Assembly (NCBI RefSeq): GCF_022378335.1
Contig: NZ_JAIQCI010000022.1
Coordinates: 1-54,779 of the forward strand
Source of the DNA: Croceicoccus hydrothermalis
GTDB lineage: Bacteria; Pseudomonadota; Alphaproteobacteria; Sphingomonadales; Sphingomonadaceae
Direction of reading: 5' to 3'
Length of the DNA: 54,779 nucleotides
Shown: positions 42,322-50,158 of the stretch, piece by piece
How the letters are laid out: every line of letters begins with the position of its first letter
Numbering within the stretch: the first letter of the stretch is position 1
Notes under the pieces: generated by a model
What the model saw: only the letters and a program-made list of their open reading frames with translations
Told to the model about the DNA's origin: nothing
Database searches by the model: none
Position numbers and translations under genes: made by a program

Positions 42322-45267
42322 GTGAAATTCAAGACCAATTCCATGCTGAAGGCCAGCAGCAGCCTTCGCGCCGCGGCCTTGGTGGGGGCGACCTCGCTTC
42401 TCGCCGTTGCAAGCCCGGCATTCGCGCAGGCCGACATGGACGAACCCGGCGTCGGTTCGCCCACCAATTCTTACGAAGACCAGGTCGGTCAGCCGATCGT
42501 CGTTACCGGTTCGCGCATCGCGCGCCGCAACCTCGAGACCGCGGCCCCCGTCGCCGTCGTCAACGAGGAAGAGTTCGAGCTTTCGGGTTCGGTCAACGTC
42601 GAATCCGTCATCAACGCGCTGCCGCAGGTCGTTCCCGGCCTGAACGGCAACTCGAACAACCCGGGCAATGGTGCCGCCACGCTGAACCTTCGCGGTCTGG
42701 GCGAAACCCGCACAATGGTGCTGGTCAACGACCGCCGCTGGATGTTCTACGATACCTCGCAAATCGTTGACTTGAACACGATCCCGCAGTTCCTCATTCA
42801 GAACGTCGATGTCGTGACCGGCGGTGCCTCGGCCGTTTACGGTTCGGACGCGCTGGCAGGCGTCGTCAACTTCAAGCTGCGTGACGATCTCGACGGCATC
42901 CTTCTCGGCGGGCAGAGCTCGATCACCGAGCGGGGCGATGGCCACCGCTACAACATCGACATCGCGCTCGGTTCCGACCTTGCCGACGGTCGCGGTAACG
43001 TCACCGTCTGGGGTTCGTACAACCGCCGCAAGGAGATCTTTCAGGATCAGCGTGCGTTCTCGCGCTTCGCAGCGGTTGATGGCTGTATCGTTCCCGGGTC
43101 CATCGACGGCGATACCGGCATCAGCGACCAGACCGTTCCGTTCAGCACGGCCGCAGGGCAGACCTGCGTCGGCCAGGGTGGCGTCATCGGTCCGATCGCC
43201 GGCGGTTCGTCGGGCGTTCCCACGACCTATGTCGACGCACTGGGCGCACAGTTCGCGAACAGCGGCGGCACGCTCGTCGATTATTCGCCGTTCAACTATG
43301 CCCCGTTCAACTACCTGCAGCTTCCGCAGGAACGTTACATGCTCGGCGGCTACGGTCACTATGACATCGCCGATGGCATGACCGCGTACACCGAACTGTC
43401 TTATGTCAACTCGAACGTGCCGCAGGAACTGGCCCCGACGCCGGCGTTCCTGACCGTCGACCTCGACGTGGACAGCCCGTTCTTCGACGAGTCGGTTCAG
43501 AGCCAGCTTGCCGCGCTCGACACCGATGGTGACGGTTTCGTCAGCTCGCAGGTGCGTCGCCGCCTTCTGGAACTCGGCTCGCGTAACTCGAACGACGACC
43601 GTAACGCCTTCCGCGTTCTGGGCGGTCTGCGCGGCGAATTCTCGCCGGCATGGGGCTATGACGCGTATTACATGTATTCGCGGACCCGCAATTCGCAGAT
43701 TCAGTCGGGCAATGCGTCGATCAGCCGCTTTACCCAGGCTCTGCGGACCGAGTTCGACGATGATGGCAATCTCGTCTGCACCAATCCGGCGAACGGCTGT
43801 GTGCCGCTCAACATCTTCGGCCTGAACACGATTTCGGACGAAGCGGCCGACTTCATCCGCATCGGTGCGCAGAACACCGAAATTTCGTCGCTGCAGGTTG
43901 CCAACGCAACCGTCAATGGCGAGCTTTTCGAGCTTCAGGGCGGTGCGCTGGGCGTGGCCTTCGGTGCCGAATATCGCAAGGTTTCGTCGGAATACATTCC
44001 CGACACCTTCCTTGCATCGGGCGACGTGACGGGCTTCAACGCCGGTCTGCCGACCGAGGGCAGCTATGACGTGAAGGAGCTCTTCGGCGAACTTTACGTG
44101 CCGCTGATCAACGGTGGGTTCGTCGATCGTCTCGAACTGACCGGTGCTGTGCGTTATTCCGACTACTCGCTCGGCGCAGTGGGCGGCGTGTGGACCTATG
44201 CTGGCGGCGTTACGCTTGCTCCGATCCGCGACATCACCCTGCGTGGTCAGTATCAGCGTGCCGTTCGTGCGCCCAACGTCGACGAATTGTTCGGCGGTGC
44301 GTCGCAGGGCTTCCCGCCCGCTACCGACCCGTGCTCGAGCCGTAGCACGAACCAGAGCGACGCTGTGCGCGATCTCTGCATCGCGACGGGCGTGCCTGCC
44401 GATGCGGTCTTCACCGATGCGGTTCAGCTGAACTCGCAGATCGAAGGCCAGTTCGGCGGCAACCCGAACCTCGAAGAAGAAACTGCCGATACGTTCACCG
44501 CCGGTGTCGTGCTGCAGCCGTCCTTCATCCCCCGTCTCGCCATCACCGTCGACTATTTCGACATCAAGGTCGAGAACCTGATTTCGACCCTGGGTGGCGG
44601 TCTGAACAACGCCTTGTCGCTGTGCTACAACACGATACAGGACGTCTCGAGCGAGTATTGCCAGGCCATCAACCGTTTCGACGATGGCAGCATCAATTTC
44701 GTCGAGATTCTGAATGCCAACATTTCGGAACTCACGACGTCGGGTATCGACCTTGAGGTCAGCTACGCGACGCCGGTCGGCTTCAGCATGTTCGGCGCCG
44801 GTGAGAGCGACCTGTCGTTCTACTTCCTCGGCACCTGGACGGACGAGAACACCTTCACCCCGGTGGCGGATCTCCCCGATCAGACCGAGCAGTGTGCGGG
44901 TTACTACGGCTCGACCTGCGGCACGCTTCAGCCCGAGTACAAGTTCTCGAGCCGCGTGACGCTTTCGGACGGCCCCGCAACGATCAGCCTGCGTGGCCGC
45001 TATGTCGGCGAAGCGGAGGACGATCAGCTGCGTGACGGCGTGGATGCGGCATCGCTCGCCATTCCGCGTCTGAAGGAAACCTTCTACCTCGATCTCGCCA
45101 CCTCGTTCGAGGTTCTGGAAAACAAGGTGATCACCTTCGGCGTGAACAACCTTCTCGACCAGCAGCCCCGTCTGACCGGCGATTCGCAGCAGCAGGCGAA
45201 TACCTACCCGACCGTCTATGACGTTCTGGGCCGGGACTTCTTCGTCTCGTTCAAGGCGGAATTCTGA
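42322..45267 (+). CDS. TonB-dependent outer-membrane receptor
   Basis: This 981-residue protein has a signal peptide cleaved near residue 35 (ASPAFA). The plug domain begins QPIVVTGSRIARRNLETAAPVAVV and contains LNLRGLGETRTMVLVNDRRW and VDVVTGGASAVYGSDALAGVVNF. A 22-strand barrel follows, ending in a C-terminal aromatic residue (FFVSFKAEF). It imports a large or scarce compound using TonB energy; the substrate is not readable from sequence. The GTG at 42322 is preceded by AGGGGA; an ATG lies seven codons in. Two 2OG-Fe(II) oxygenase-type genes face it. Confidence 0.93.
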   Translation: MKFKTNSMLKASSSLRAAALVGATSLLAVASPAFAQADMDEPGVGSPTNSYEDQVGQPIVVTGSRIARRNLETAAPVAVVNEEEFELSGSVNVESVINALPQVVPGLNGNSNNPGNGAATLNLRGLGETRTMVLVNDRRWMFYDTSQIVDLNTIPQFLIQNVDVVTGGASAVYGSDALAGVVNFKLRDDLDGILLGGQSSITERGDGHRYNIDIALGSDLADGRGNVTVWGSYNRRKEIFQDQRAFSRFAAVDGCIVPGSIDGDTGISDQTVPFSTAAGQTCVGQGGVIGPIAGGSSGVPTTYVDALGAQFANSGGTLVDYSPFNYAPFNYLQLPQERYMLGGYGHYDIADGMTAYTELSYVNSNVPQELAPTPAFLTVDLDVDSPFFDESVQSQLAALDTDGDGFVSSQVRRRLLELGSRNSNDDRNAFRVLGGLRGEFSPAWGYDAYYMYSRTRNSQIQSGNASISRFTQALRTEFDDDGNLVCTNPANGCVPLNIFGLNTISDEAADFIRIGAQNTEISSLQVANATVNGELFELQGGALGVAFGAEYRKVSSEYIPDTFLASGDVTGFNAGLPTEGSYDVKELFGELYVPLINGGFVDRLELTGAVRYSDYSLGAVGGVWTYAGGVTLAPIRDITLRGQYQRAVRAPNVDELFGGASQGFPPATDPCSSRSTNQSDAVRDLCIATGVPADAVFTDAVQLNSQIEGQFGGNPNLEEETADTFTAGVVLQPSFIPRLAITVDYFDIKVENLISTLGGGLNNALSLCYNTIQDVSSEYCQAINRFDDGSINFVEILNANISELTTSGIDLEVSYATPVGFSMFGAGESDLSFYFLGTWTDENTFTPVADLPDQTEQCAGYYGSTCGTLQPEYKFSSRVTLSDGPATISLRGRYVGEAEDDQLRDGVDAASLAIPRLKETFYLDLATSFEVLENKVITFGVNNLLDQQPRLTGDSQQQANTYPTVYDVLGRDFFVSFKAEF

Positions 45268-45295
45268 TCCAGGCGGATCAGATCCGATCGAAATG

Positions 45296-45328
45296 AAAGG
45301 GCGGTGGCACACAGGTGCCGCCGCCCTT
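45296..45328. terminator. Terminator-like hairpin between convergent genes
   Basis: A 14-bp stem with one mismatch (AAGGGCGGTGGCAC with GTGCCGCCGCCCTT) encloses the loop ACAG, 29 bp after the receptor stop. The T-run is weak, so its efficiency is uncertain. Confidence 0.7.
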
Positions 45329-45374
45329 CATCGTTCCGGGATTGAAGCGCATTAAACGCGCGCTCGATCTTCGT

Positions 45375-47063
45375 TCAACGGGGGACGACGTCGAAGGCAA
45401 CGGTCATACGCTGGCCGCCTTCGAAAGGTCGCGTGCCGTGATACAGCGTGCTGGGAAAGAGCACGAGATGCCCGCACCGCGGTTCGATCATCCGCTCCGG
45501 CGGCAGGTCCAGCCGCAGGTCGCTTGGCGGCCTTCCCAGTTCCAGCCATCCGGCGCTCTCCGCCCCATCTGTATCGGGAAGCTCCAGATAAATCGCGGAG
45601 GACACACATCCTTTGGGGTGAATATGCGCCGCATGAAAGCCTGAGGCATTCAGACGGACCGACCAGGATCCATCGGTTCGCCAAGGCGCGTCGCGATATC
45701 GGAGCAGGGGGTGCCGGTCATCGCGATCGGGCAGCGCCTCGCGATAGCAAGCCAGCGCCTGCATCACGGCGTCGTGAAGCGTTCTGATTTCAGGCGTCGA
45801 ACGCGCGAATAGCCGCCCGCGGGTCTGGCTGCCGCCACGCACCGATTGGCCAAGAGGAAGAGACGACCGTTCGTGAAGCGCATGGAGGACCGAACAAATC
45901 GTACGAAGCGATTCCGGTTCGAGCGGGAGTGGCAGTCGCTGCACAAGCGTATTCTGACCGTGCAGCCATTCCAGCCGGCGATCCTGTGTCAAACGCCAGC
46001 AAATCGAACGAAGCGCCCACGCCCCGATGTCGAACGGGCGTTCGTCCAGAACGCGAAGCAACAACGCTTCGGCCCGTTCCGGATCGGCCAGTCGGATCCA
46101 GTGGCGTGCTTCGTGCAGATCGCGCGTGGCACTTTGCAATGGCAGCGCCGCGAAAATTGCGCCTGCGCGCGCATCGTCGCCCGCCTCACCGGCATGGACC
46201 GCCTCAAGCAAGGCAAAGCTCAGGTTGTCGGGGAAATCGCGCCGGGCCTTTGCCGCGACATCCGCGGCCTCGGCAAAAAGGTCGAGCCCGGCCAATTGCC
46301 GCGCCCATTCCAGTCGTATCCCCGCATCGTCGGGCGCGCGGAGCACCGCCTCCTGATACGGTGCCGTGAAGTCGTCATCGCCGCGCGCAAGACGCAATTG
46401 CGCCGATTGGGCAAGCGCATCGGTCCATCGCGGAGCGGCTGCATTCAATCGCTCCGAAAGTGCGAGTGCATCGTCATTCCGGCCAGTAATTTCGAGCGCC
46501 TGCGCATATCCGAGCAGGGTTTCGGGATCGTTCGCGTTCAGACGCAGCGCGGCTTCGTATCGCGCGACGACGTCGGCGTCCGCCCGTTCGAGCGCGATAC
46601 GCGCCCGTCCGTGCATCGCCCGCGCATGATCAGGCTTCAAAGACAATGCGTGGTCATAGCTTTTCGCCGCCTCGTCGAGGAGGGAAAGCGCGCGTTCGAC
46701 ATGGCCCCGCGTCGCGAAATAGCGCGCATCGCGGTGCGCACTGCATTCGCATCCGGAAAGCGCCGAGAGCGCTTCGTCATGACGGCCGAAGCGGTGAAGC
46801 GCGATCGCGAGATTGGTCGCATATTCCAGGGAATCCGGCCTCAATCGGAAGGCCTGCCGATACCAAGCCAGCGCCTCTTCGCGCCGGTCGAGGCGGAGCG
46901 CCAATCCGCCCGCACTGTTCAAAAGCGCGGCGTGGTCGCCCGCCAATCGGACCGCATGCGCCATCCTCTGCATCGCGGTTTCGCCGTCCCCGGCGCGTTC
47001 GGCCGCGAGAGCCTGTTCCCGCAGGCTCGCCAGATCCGCAGCCTTCACCGGTCGCGCGCCCAT
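45375..47063 (-). CDS. TPR protein with C-terminal 2OG-Fe(II) oxygenase-type domain
   Basis: From the ATG at 47063 this is a 562-residue protein. Residues 10-330 are TPR-like helical repeats (ALLNSAGGLALRLDRREEAL, LEYATNLAIALHRFGRHDEA). The C-terminal part, about 450-562, is a double-stranded beta helix with likely Fe ligands in GFHAAHIHPKGCVSSAIYL and LVLFPSTLYHGTRPF, and a 2OG-binding Arg in GGQRMTVAFDV. Such proteins are predicted hydroxylases, often beside TonB receptors. The start overlaps the upstream oxygenase gene by 19 bp. The frame extends upstream only as a shadow. Confidence 0.78.
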   Translation of the reverse strand: MGARPVKAADLASLREQALAAERAGDGETAMQRMAHAVRLAGDHAALLNSAGGLALRLDRREEALAWYRQAFRLRPDSLEYATNLAIALHRFGRHDEALSALSGCECSAHRDARYFATRGHVERALSLLDEAAKSYDHALSLKPDHARAMHGRARIALERADADVVARYEAALRLNANDPETLLGYAQALEITGRNDDALALSERLNAAAPRWTDALAQSAQLRLARGDDDFTAPYQEAVLRAPDDAGIRLEWARQLAGLDLFAEAADVAAKARRDFPDNLSFALLEAVHAGEAGDDARAGAIFAALPLQSATRDLHEARHWIRLADPERAEALLLRVLDERPFDIGAWALRSICWRLTQDRRLEWLHGQNTLVQRLPLPLEPESLRTICSVLHALHERSSLPLGQSVRGGSQTRGRLFARSTPEIRTLHDAVMQALACYREALPDRDDRHPLLRYRDAPWRTDGSWSVRLNASGFHAAHIHPKGCVSSAIYLELPDTDGAESAGWLELGRPPSDLRLDLPPERMIEPRCGHLVLFPSTLYHGTRPFEGGQRMTVAFDVVPR

Positions 47064-47785
47064 CCCGTAATCGCGAAACGGCCCGCAGGCGCGAAGGGGG
47101 GAACATAGGACACCGCATGTCGTTGCGGCACCAGAAACAGATTGAGCGCGTTGAAGCGCGGCTTCCATCCCGCGACGATGTCTCCATCCGGGTCGTGAAA
47201 GTTCAGATATCCCCCCCATTCCGGGCGCCAGTCGGCATCCGCGAAATTGAGGACATAGGCAACGCGCCACCCTTCGGCCACGTGGCTGTCGTCATGCGTG
47301 GCGAGGAAATGGTTCGGCCCGTAAAGCGTGGCCTGCGCGTCCGCCTTCCTCAACGCCTCGATGCCGGTTACGTCGCGCAAAAGTCCAAGATATTCCGGCG
47401 TATTGAGATGTTCGAGCAGGATGTCCTGCGCGCTTCCCTCGGCCCATTTTTCGCGATAGGCATCGAGCATGGGGTAGCTGCCGAAGCGGAATGCGTAATC
47501 TTCCCCTCGGCTCGCCGCGGCCTTGTGCGTGCTTTCCATCATGGCCTGTAGACGGGTGCGGTGCCCTGCATCGCGCAAATGCTCGGCACGGATCAGGTTC
47601 GGTCCGTCATTTCCTGCCTGCCAGGCGAGGCCCCAGGGGGTTGCCGATTGAAGCACATGGCGAATTTCGCGTGCGCTTTCGTCGGTCAGAACGTTGCGGA
47701 TCTGTACACGACCGTCCTGCGCAAAGCGGCGGGCCAGCGAGATCCGATCGATATCCGGGTTCAGCTTGAAAAGCGATTTGAGCAC
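47045..47785 (-). CDS. 2OG-Fe(II) oxygenase, prolyl 4-hydroxylase-like
   Basis: The GTG at 47785 gives a 246-residue protein beginning LKSLFKLNPDIDRISLARRF, the usual start of this family; a TTG at 47821 is an alternative. The Fe(II) site is HDD in FLATHDDSHVAEGW with a distal His in LVPQRHAVSYVPPF. It likely hydroxylates a protein or peptide side chain using oxygen and 2-oxoglutarate. It overlaps the TPR oxygenase gene downstream, so the two probably act together, perhaps on a substrate of the facing TonB receptor. Confidence 0.82.
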   Translation of the reverse strand: MLKSLFKLNPDIDRISLARRFAQDGRVQIRNVLTDESAREIRHVLQSATPWGLAWQAGNDGPNLIRAEHLRDAGHRTRLQAMMESTHKAAASRGEDYAFRFGSYPMLDAYREKWAEGSAQDILLEHLNTPEYLGLLRDVTGIEALRKADAQATLYGPNHFLATHDDSHVAEGWRVAYVLNFADADWRPEWGGYLNFHDPDGDIVAGWKPRFNALNLFLVPQRHAVSYVPPFAPAGRFAITGWARDR

Positions 47786-47955
47786 GCCGTTCTCGCTACA
47801 GCCCCATAACCCGCGATGCAAGATTTAGGGGGAGCCCGGCCGACGATGCGAAGCGAGGGATGGCAATGGTGACCCCTACGGGAGGGGTCGCCCCATCTGG
47901 CAGCTATGGAAATTCAATGACTTACAAGGCAAAAAAGACGACAGCCAATCACCTT

Positions 47956-47975
47956 TTGTAGCACCTTGTAGCACC
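47956..47975. repeat. Tandem 10-bp repeat TTGTAGCACC
   Basis: Two perfect adjacent copies of TTGTAGCACC lie in the 272-bp gap between the oxygenase gene and the serine recombinase remnant. The gap holds no other recognisable feature. The repeat could be a recombination or binding site. Confidence 0.5.
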
Positions 47976-48057
47976 AGCCCTTCGTCTAATATCTTACACC
48001 CTCGCGAATGCAATGCCTGTGATCGAACGCCGGAAGAAAGCATCAGGTATGCAAAGG

Positions 48058-48765
48058 TTAGTGTGCATCGCGGACTGCGGTCATGACCGCGGTGTAAGTG
48101 CCGCGTTCCAGAAAGGTTGCGAACATGAAGCAGACGATCTCCGCCTCCTCTTCTACTACGACCAGTTCGCCGTCATCGTAGTCGTAGGCAAAGGGAGCCA
48201 AGCGTCCATGGATCCGGCCGTGGCGCTTGCGGTTGCAAATGGAATCCCGAACCCGATTGGTGATCGTCTCGGGCTCGAACTTAGAAAACGTCAGCAGGAC
48301 GTTGAGGGTCGTCCGTCCCATGCTGTCTGACGTGTCGAAGGCCTGCGAAACCGAAACCAGCGCCACGCCCCGTCGATCAAACATCTCGATCAGTCTGACG
48401 AAGTCGAGGAGGCTGCGAGTGAGACGATCAACCTTGTATACTATCACGAGGTCGATTTCGCCTGCCTCGATGTCGCGCATCAGCGCGGCGAGGGCGGGGC
48501 GCTCGAGGCCACTTCCGGACTGGCCCCCGTCGTTGTAACAGCGTTCAAGGCCTACCCAGCCGCGATAGCTCTGGCTTGCCACGTAGGCCGCGCAGATTTC
48601 CCGCTGTGTAGTGATCGAATTTACTTCGCTATCGAGCCGCATGCTTGTGCTCTTGCAAGTGTAGATGGCGCACCGCGTCCAGGCAGTGGGCGAAGGGGGA
48701 ACATGGATACGACCATTCGTGGGCCTCCGTAACGCTGCACAGCAATTCGCAAGCGGCGATCCCAC
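48058..48765 (-). pseudogene. Truncated serine recombinase (resolvase/large serine integrase type)
   Basis: This 235-residue frame shows the resolvase N-domain: CAIYTCKSTS, a YNDGGQSGSGLERPAL block, and IVYKVDRLTRSLLDFVRLIEMFDRRGVALVSVSQAFDT. The usual start of the family is IYTRKST; here the arginine after IYT is Cys. The frame stops after the beginning of the recombinase domain (RLAPFAYDYDDGELVVVEEEAEIV), while full proteins in this family are usually 500 residues or more, and no DNA-binding zinc-ribbon part remains. The first 30 residues are unlike the family, so the true start is unclear. It looks like a decayed mobile-element gene. Confidence 0.75.
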
Positions 48766-48982
48766 CTACTCGAGATCTGACTCGCACGCATCACGGAGGG
48801 ACGGCGCCTTTCCGTTGCCGGATAGTGCGGCTGGCCGTAACGAGGACCTGATCCGACGCAGCCTTTTCCGTCCGTCGAGAAGATCGGGTTTGCCGGTCCG
48901 GCACCAAAAAATTAGCGACCAAGGAGCCGTCGGCGATCCTTTGCCAAAATTCCAAGTGATTGGGGCGCTTAAAAGTTGAGGC
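48766..48982. other. Intergenic region
   Basis: These 217 bp separate two minus-strand genes. No gene, terminator or RNA is recognised. It may include lost 5' sequence of the recombinase gene. Confidence 0.3.
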
Positions 48983-49588
48983 CTATCCTGCCCATCGTTC
49001 CGGCGTGCGATCAATGCGAAGCTCGCCGTCGTATGGGATGCATATTGATCTGGCTTCCTCCGTCGATCCGCTCTGCCATCGCCGCCATTGCTCAGGTCCA
49101 CGAAGAACGACTGGCATCCGATCATGGACTGATGACATCTGCTGGTTAGCGTCCGTCATGATCATCGAATAGCTCCGCCCCCACTCCTCGCTTTCCCGCC
49201 ATATCCCGGCAACGGCAAACAACTCCCGGTCTGGCAGCGTGATCCACGTCCGTGTCATCTTACCGCGCTCCCCTTCGGCTTCAGCGAACGCTTCGAGCGG
49301 TATCAGGCAGCGTCGCTCTTCGAAGCTGTCACGCCAGAAGAACGTGTCGAGTTTGTCCGCACGGGTGTTGTTCACCGGTTTGGGCTTGAGCGGCCTGCCC
49401 GTCTTCCTGCTCGTCTGCGCGAGTGGAAATCCCCAGACCATCGAACGAATTCCGCCGTCCACGACGACCAGGCCGGGATAGCCCGGATAGACCTGCTCGA
49501 CGACATTGGCGCCAGCGGTCGTATCGACGGCGTCGAACCATTGGGCGACCTCGCCGCCGTTCTTCGTCAAGCGGTAGAGGTTGAACAT
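48983..49588 (-). CDS. SOS response-associated peptidase family (SRAP/HMCES/YedK) protein lacking catalytic Cys2
   Basis: From the ATG at 49588 this is a 201-residue SRAP protein: MFNLYRLTKN start, YPGYPGLVVVDGGIRSMVWGFPLA, PVNNTRADKLDTFFW, CLIPLEAFAEAEG, FAVAGIWRESEEWG and TDANQQMSSVHDRMPVVL. SRAP proteins crosslink abasic sites in single-stranded DNA through Cys2, exposed after Met removal. Here the second residue is Phe (TTC) where MCNLYR is expected, while the Asn, Glu and His of the pocket are kept. It is probably unable to crosslink. The frame stays open upstream to 49717. An SOS-like box is 42 bp upstream. Confidence 0.82.
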   Translation of the reverse strand: MFNLYRLTKNGGEVAQWFDAVDTTAGANVVEQVYPGYPGLVVVDGGIRSMVWGFPLAQTSRKTGRPLKPKPVNNTRADKLDTFFWRDSFEERRCLIPLEAFAEAEGERGKMTRTWITLPDRELFAVAGIWRESEEWGRSYSMIMTDANQQMSSVHDRMPVVLRGPEQWRRWQSGSTEEARSICIPYDGELRIDRTPERWAG

Positions 49589-49629
49589 CCACTGGTGCTG
49601 AACACGGCGCGCGGCCTTGTCAACGTCCA

Positions 49630-49644
49630 GAACGAACGAGGAAC
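49630..49644. promoter_or_regulatory. Possible SOS box upstream of the SRAP gene
   Basis: GAACGAACGAGGAAC fits GAAC-N7-GAAC, but its spacer is GC-richer than the two other boxes in this window. It lies 42 bp before the SRAP start and also upstream of the divergent 49689 gene. Confidence 0.5.
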
Positions 49645-49688
49645 AAACCGCTTGCTCCGACTTAGCGGCTGATGCCAACGCCGGACGC

Positions 49689-49979
49689 ATGGTCCGCCGC
49701 ACCCGCCTACAGTCCAAGACCGACGATCTCGCCTATCCCATCAGAGTGAAGTTCCGCGTGCCGCAGTCCGGTTTGGGCGCGACCATCGATCGGCTGGCAA
49801 TCTGGCTGCGGAACGAGCTGGGCGAGAACCGATACGCCATGCATTCGGCGAGCGTCCTTTTCGGACAGGGCATGGCCCTCCACTTTCGAACGCTCGAAGA
49901 CGCGCAGCGCTGCGTGGATGCCTTTCCTGAAATGAAGATTGCGGACGGCGTCGGCACGTCGGTCTATTCGTCTCCCTGA
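49689..49979 (+). CDS. Small conserved-looking hypothetical protein
   Basis: This 96-residue protein from the ATG at 49689 has a basic start (MVRRTRLQSKTDDLAYPIRV) and a compact alpha/beta body (IDRLAIWLRNELGENRYAMH, RTLEDAQRCVDAFPEMKI). It resembles small hypothetical proteins I have seen in sphingomonads, without known function. The frame extends 24 codons upstream through the SOS-like box, but those residues look non-coding. It is divergent from the SRAP gene with a 100-bp gap. Confidence 0.55.
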   Translation: MVRRTRLQSKTDDLAYPIRVKFRVPQSGLGATIDRLAIWLRNELGENRYAMHSASVLFGQGMALHFRTLEDAQRCVDAFPEMKIADGVGTSVYSSP

Positions 49980-50158
49980 CGGGATGCGCACAGTGATCCG
50001 ATGACATGGGACCGAGGCGTCCAAGTTTCGCCGCTACGAGCGGGGCAAATCGGTTCAGGTCTACGGCTTCGCGATTGTCCTTTTGGAATTACGGCATTAC
50101 GCTTATCCCATTGATTGACTTCGAGCATCTTACGAGGTCAACGGGCGGAAATCAAAAG

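Noticed and set aside
42283..45312. 1009-codon open frame on the minus strand opposite the TonB receptor
   Set aside because: It mirrors the receptor codon by codon, as expected with strong third-position bias, and has no family-like sequence; the receptor on the plus strand is unmistakable.
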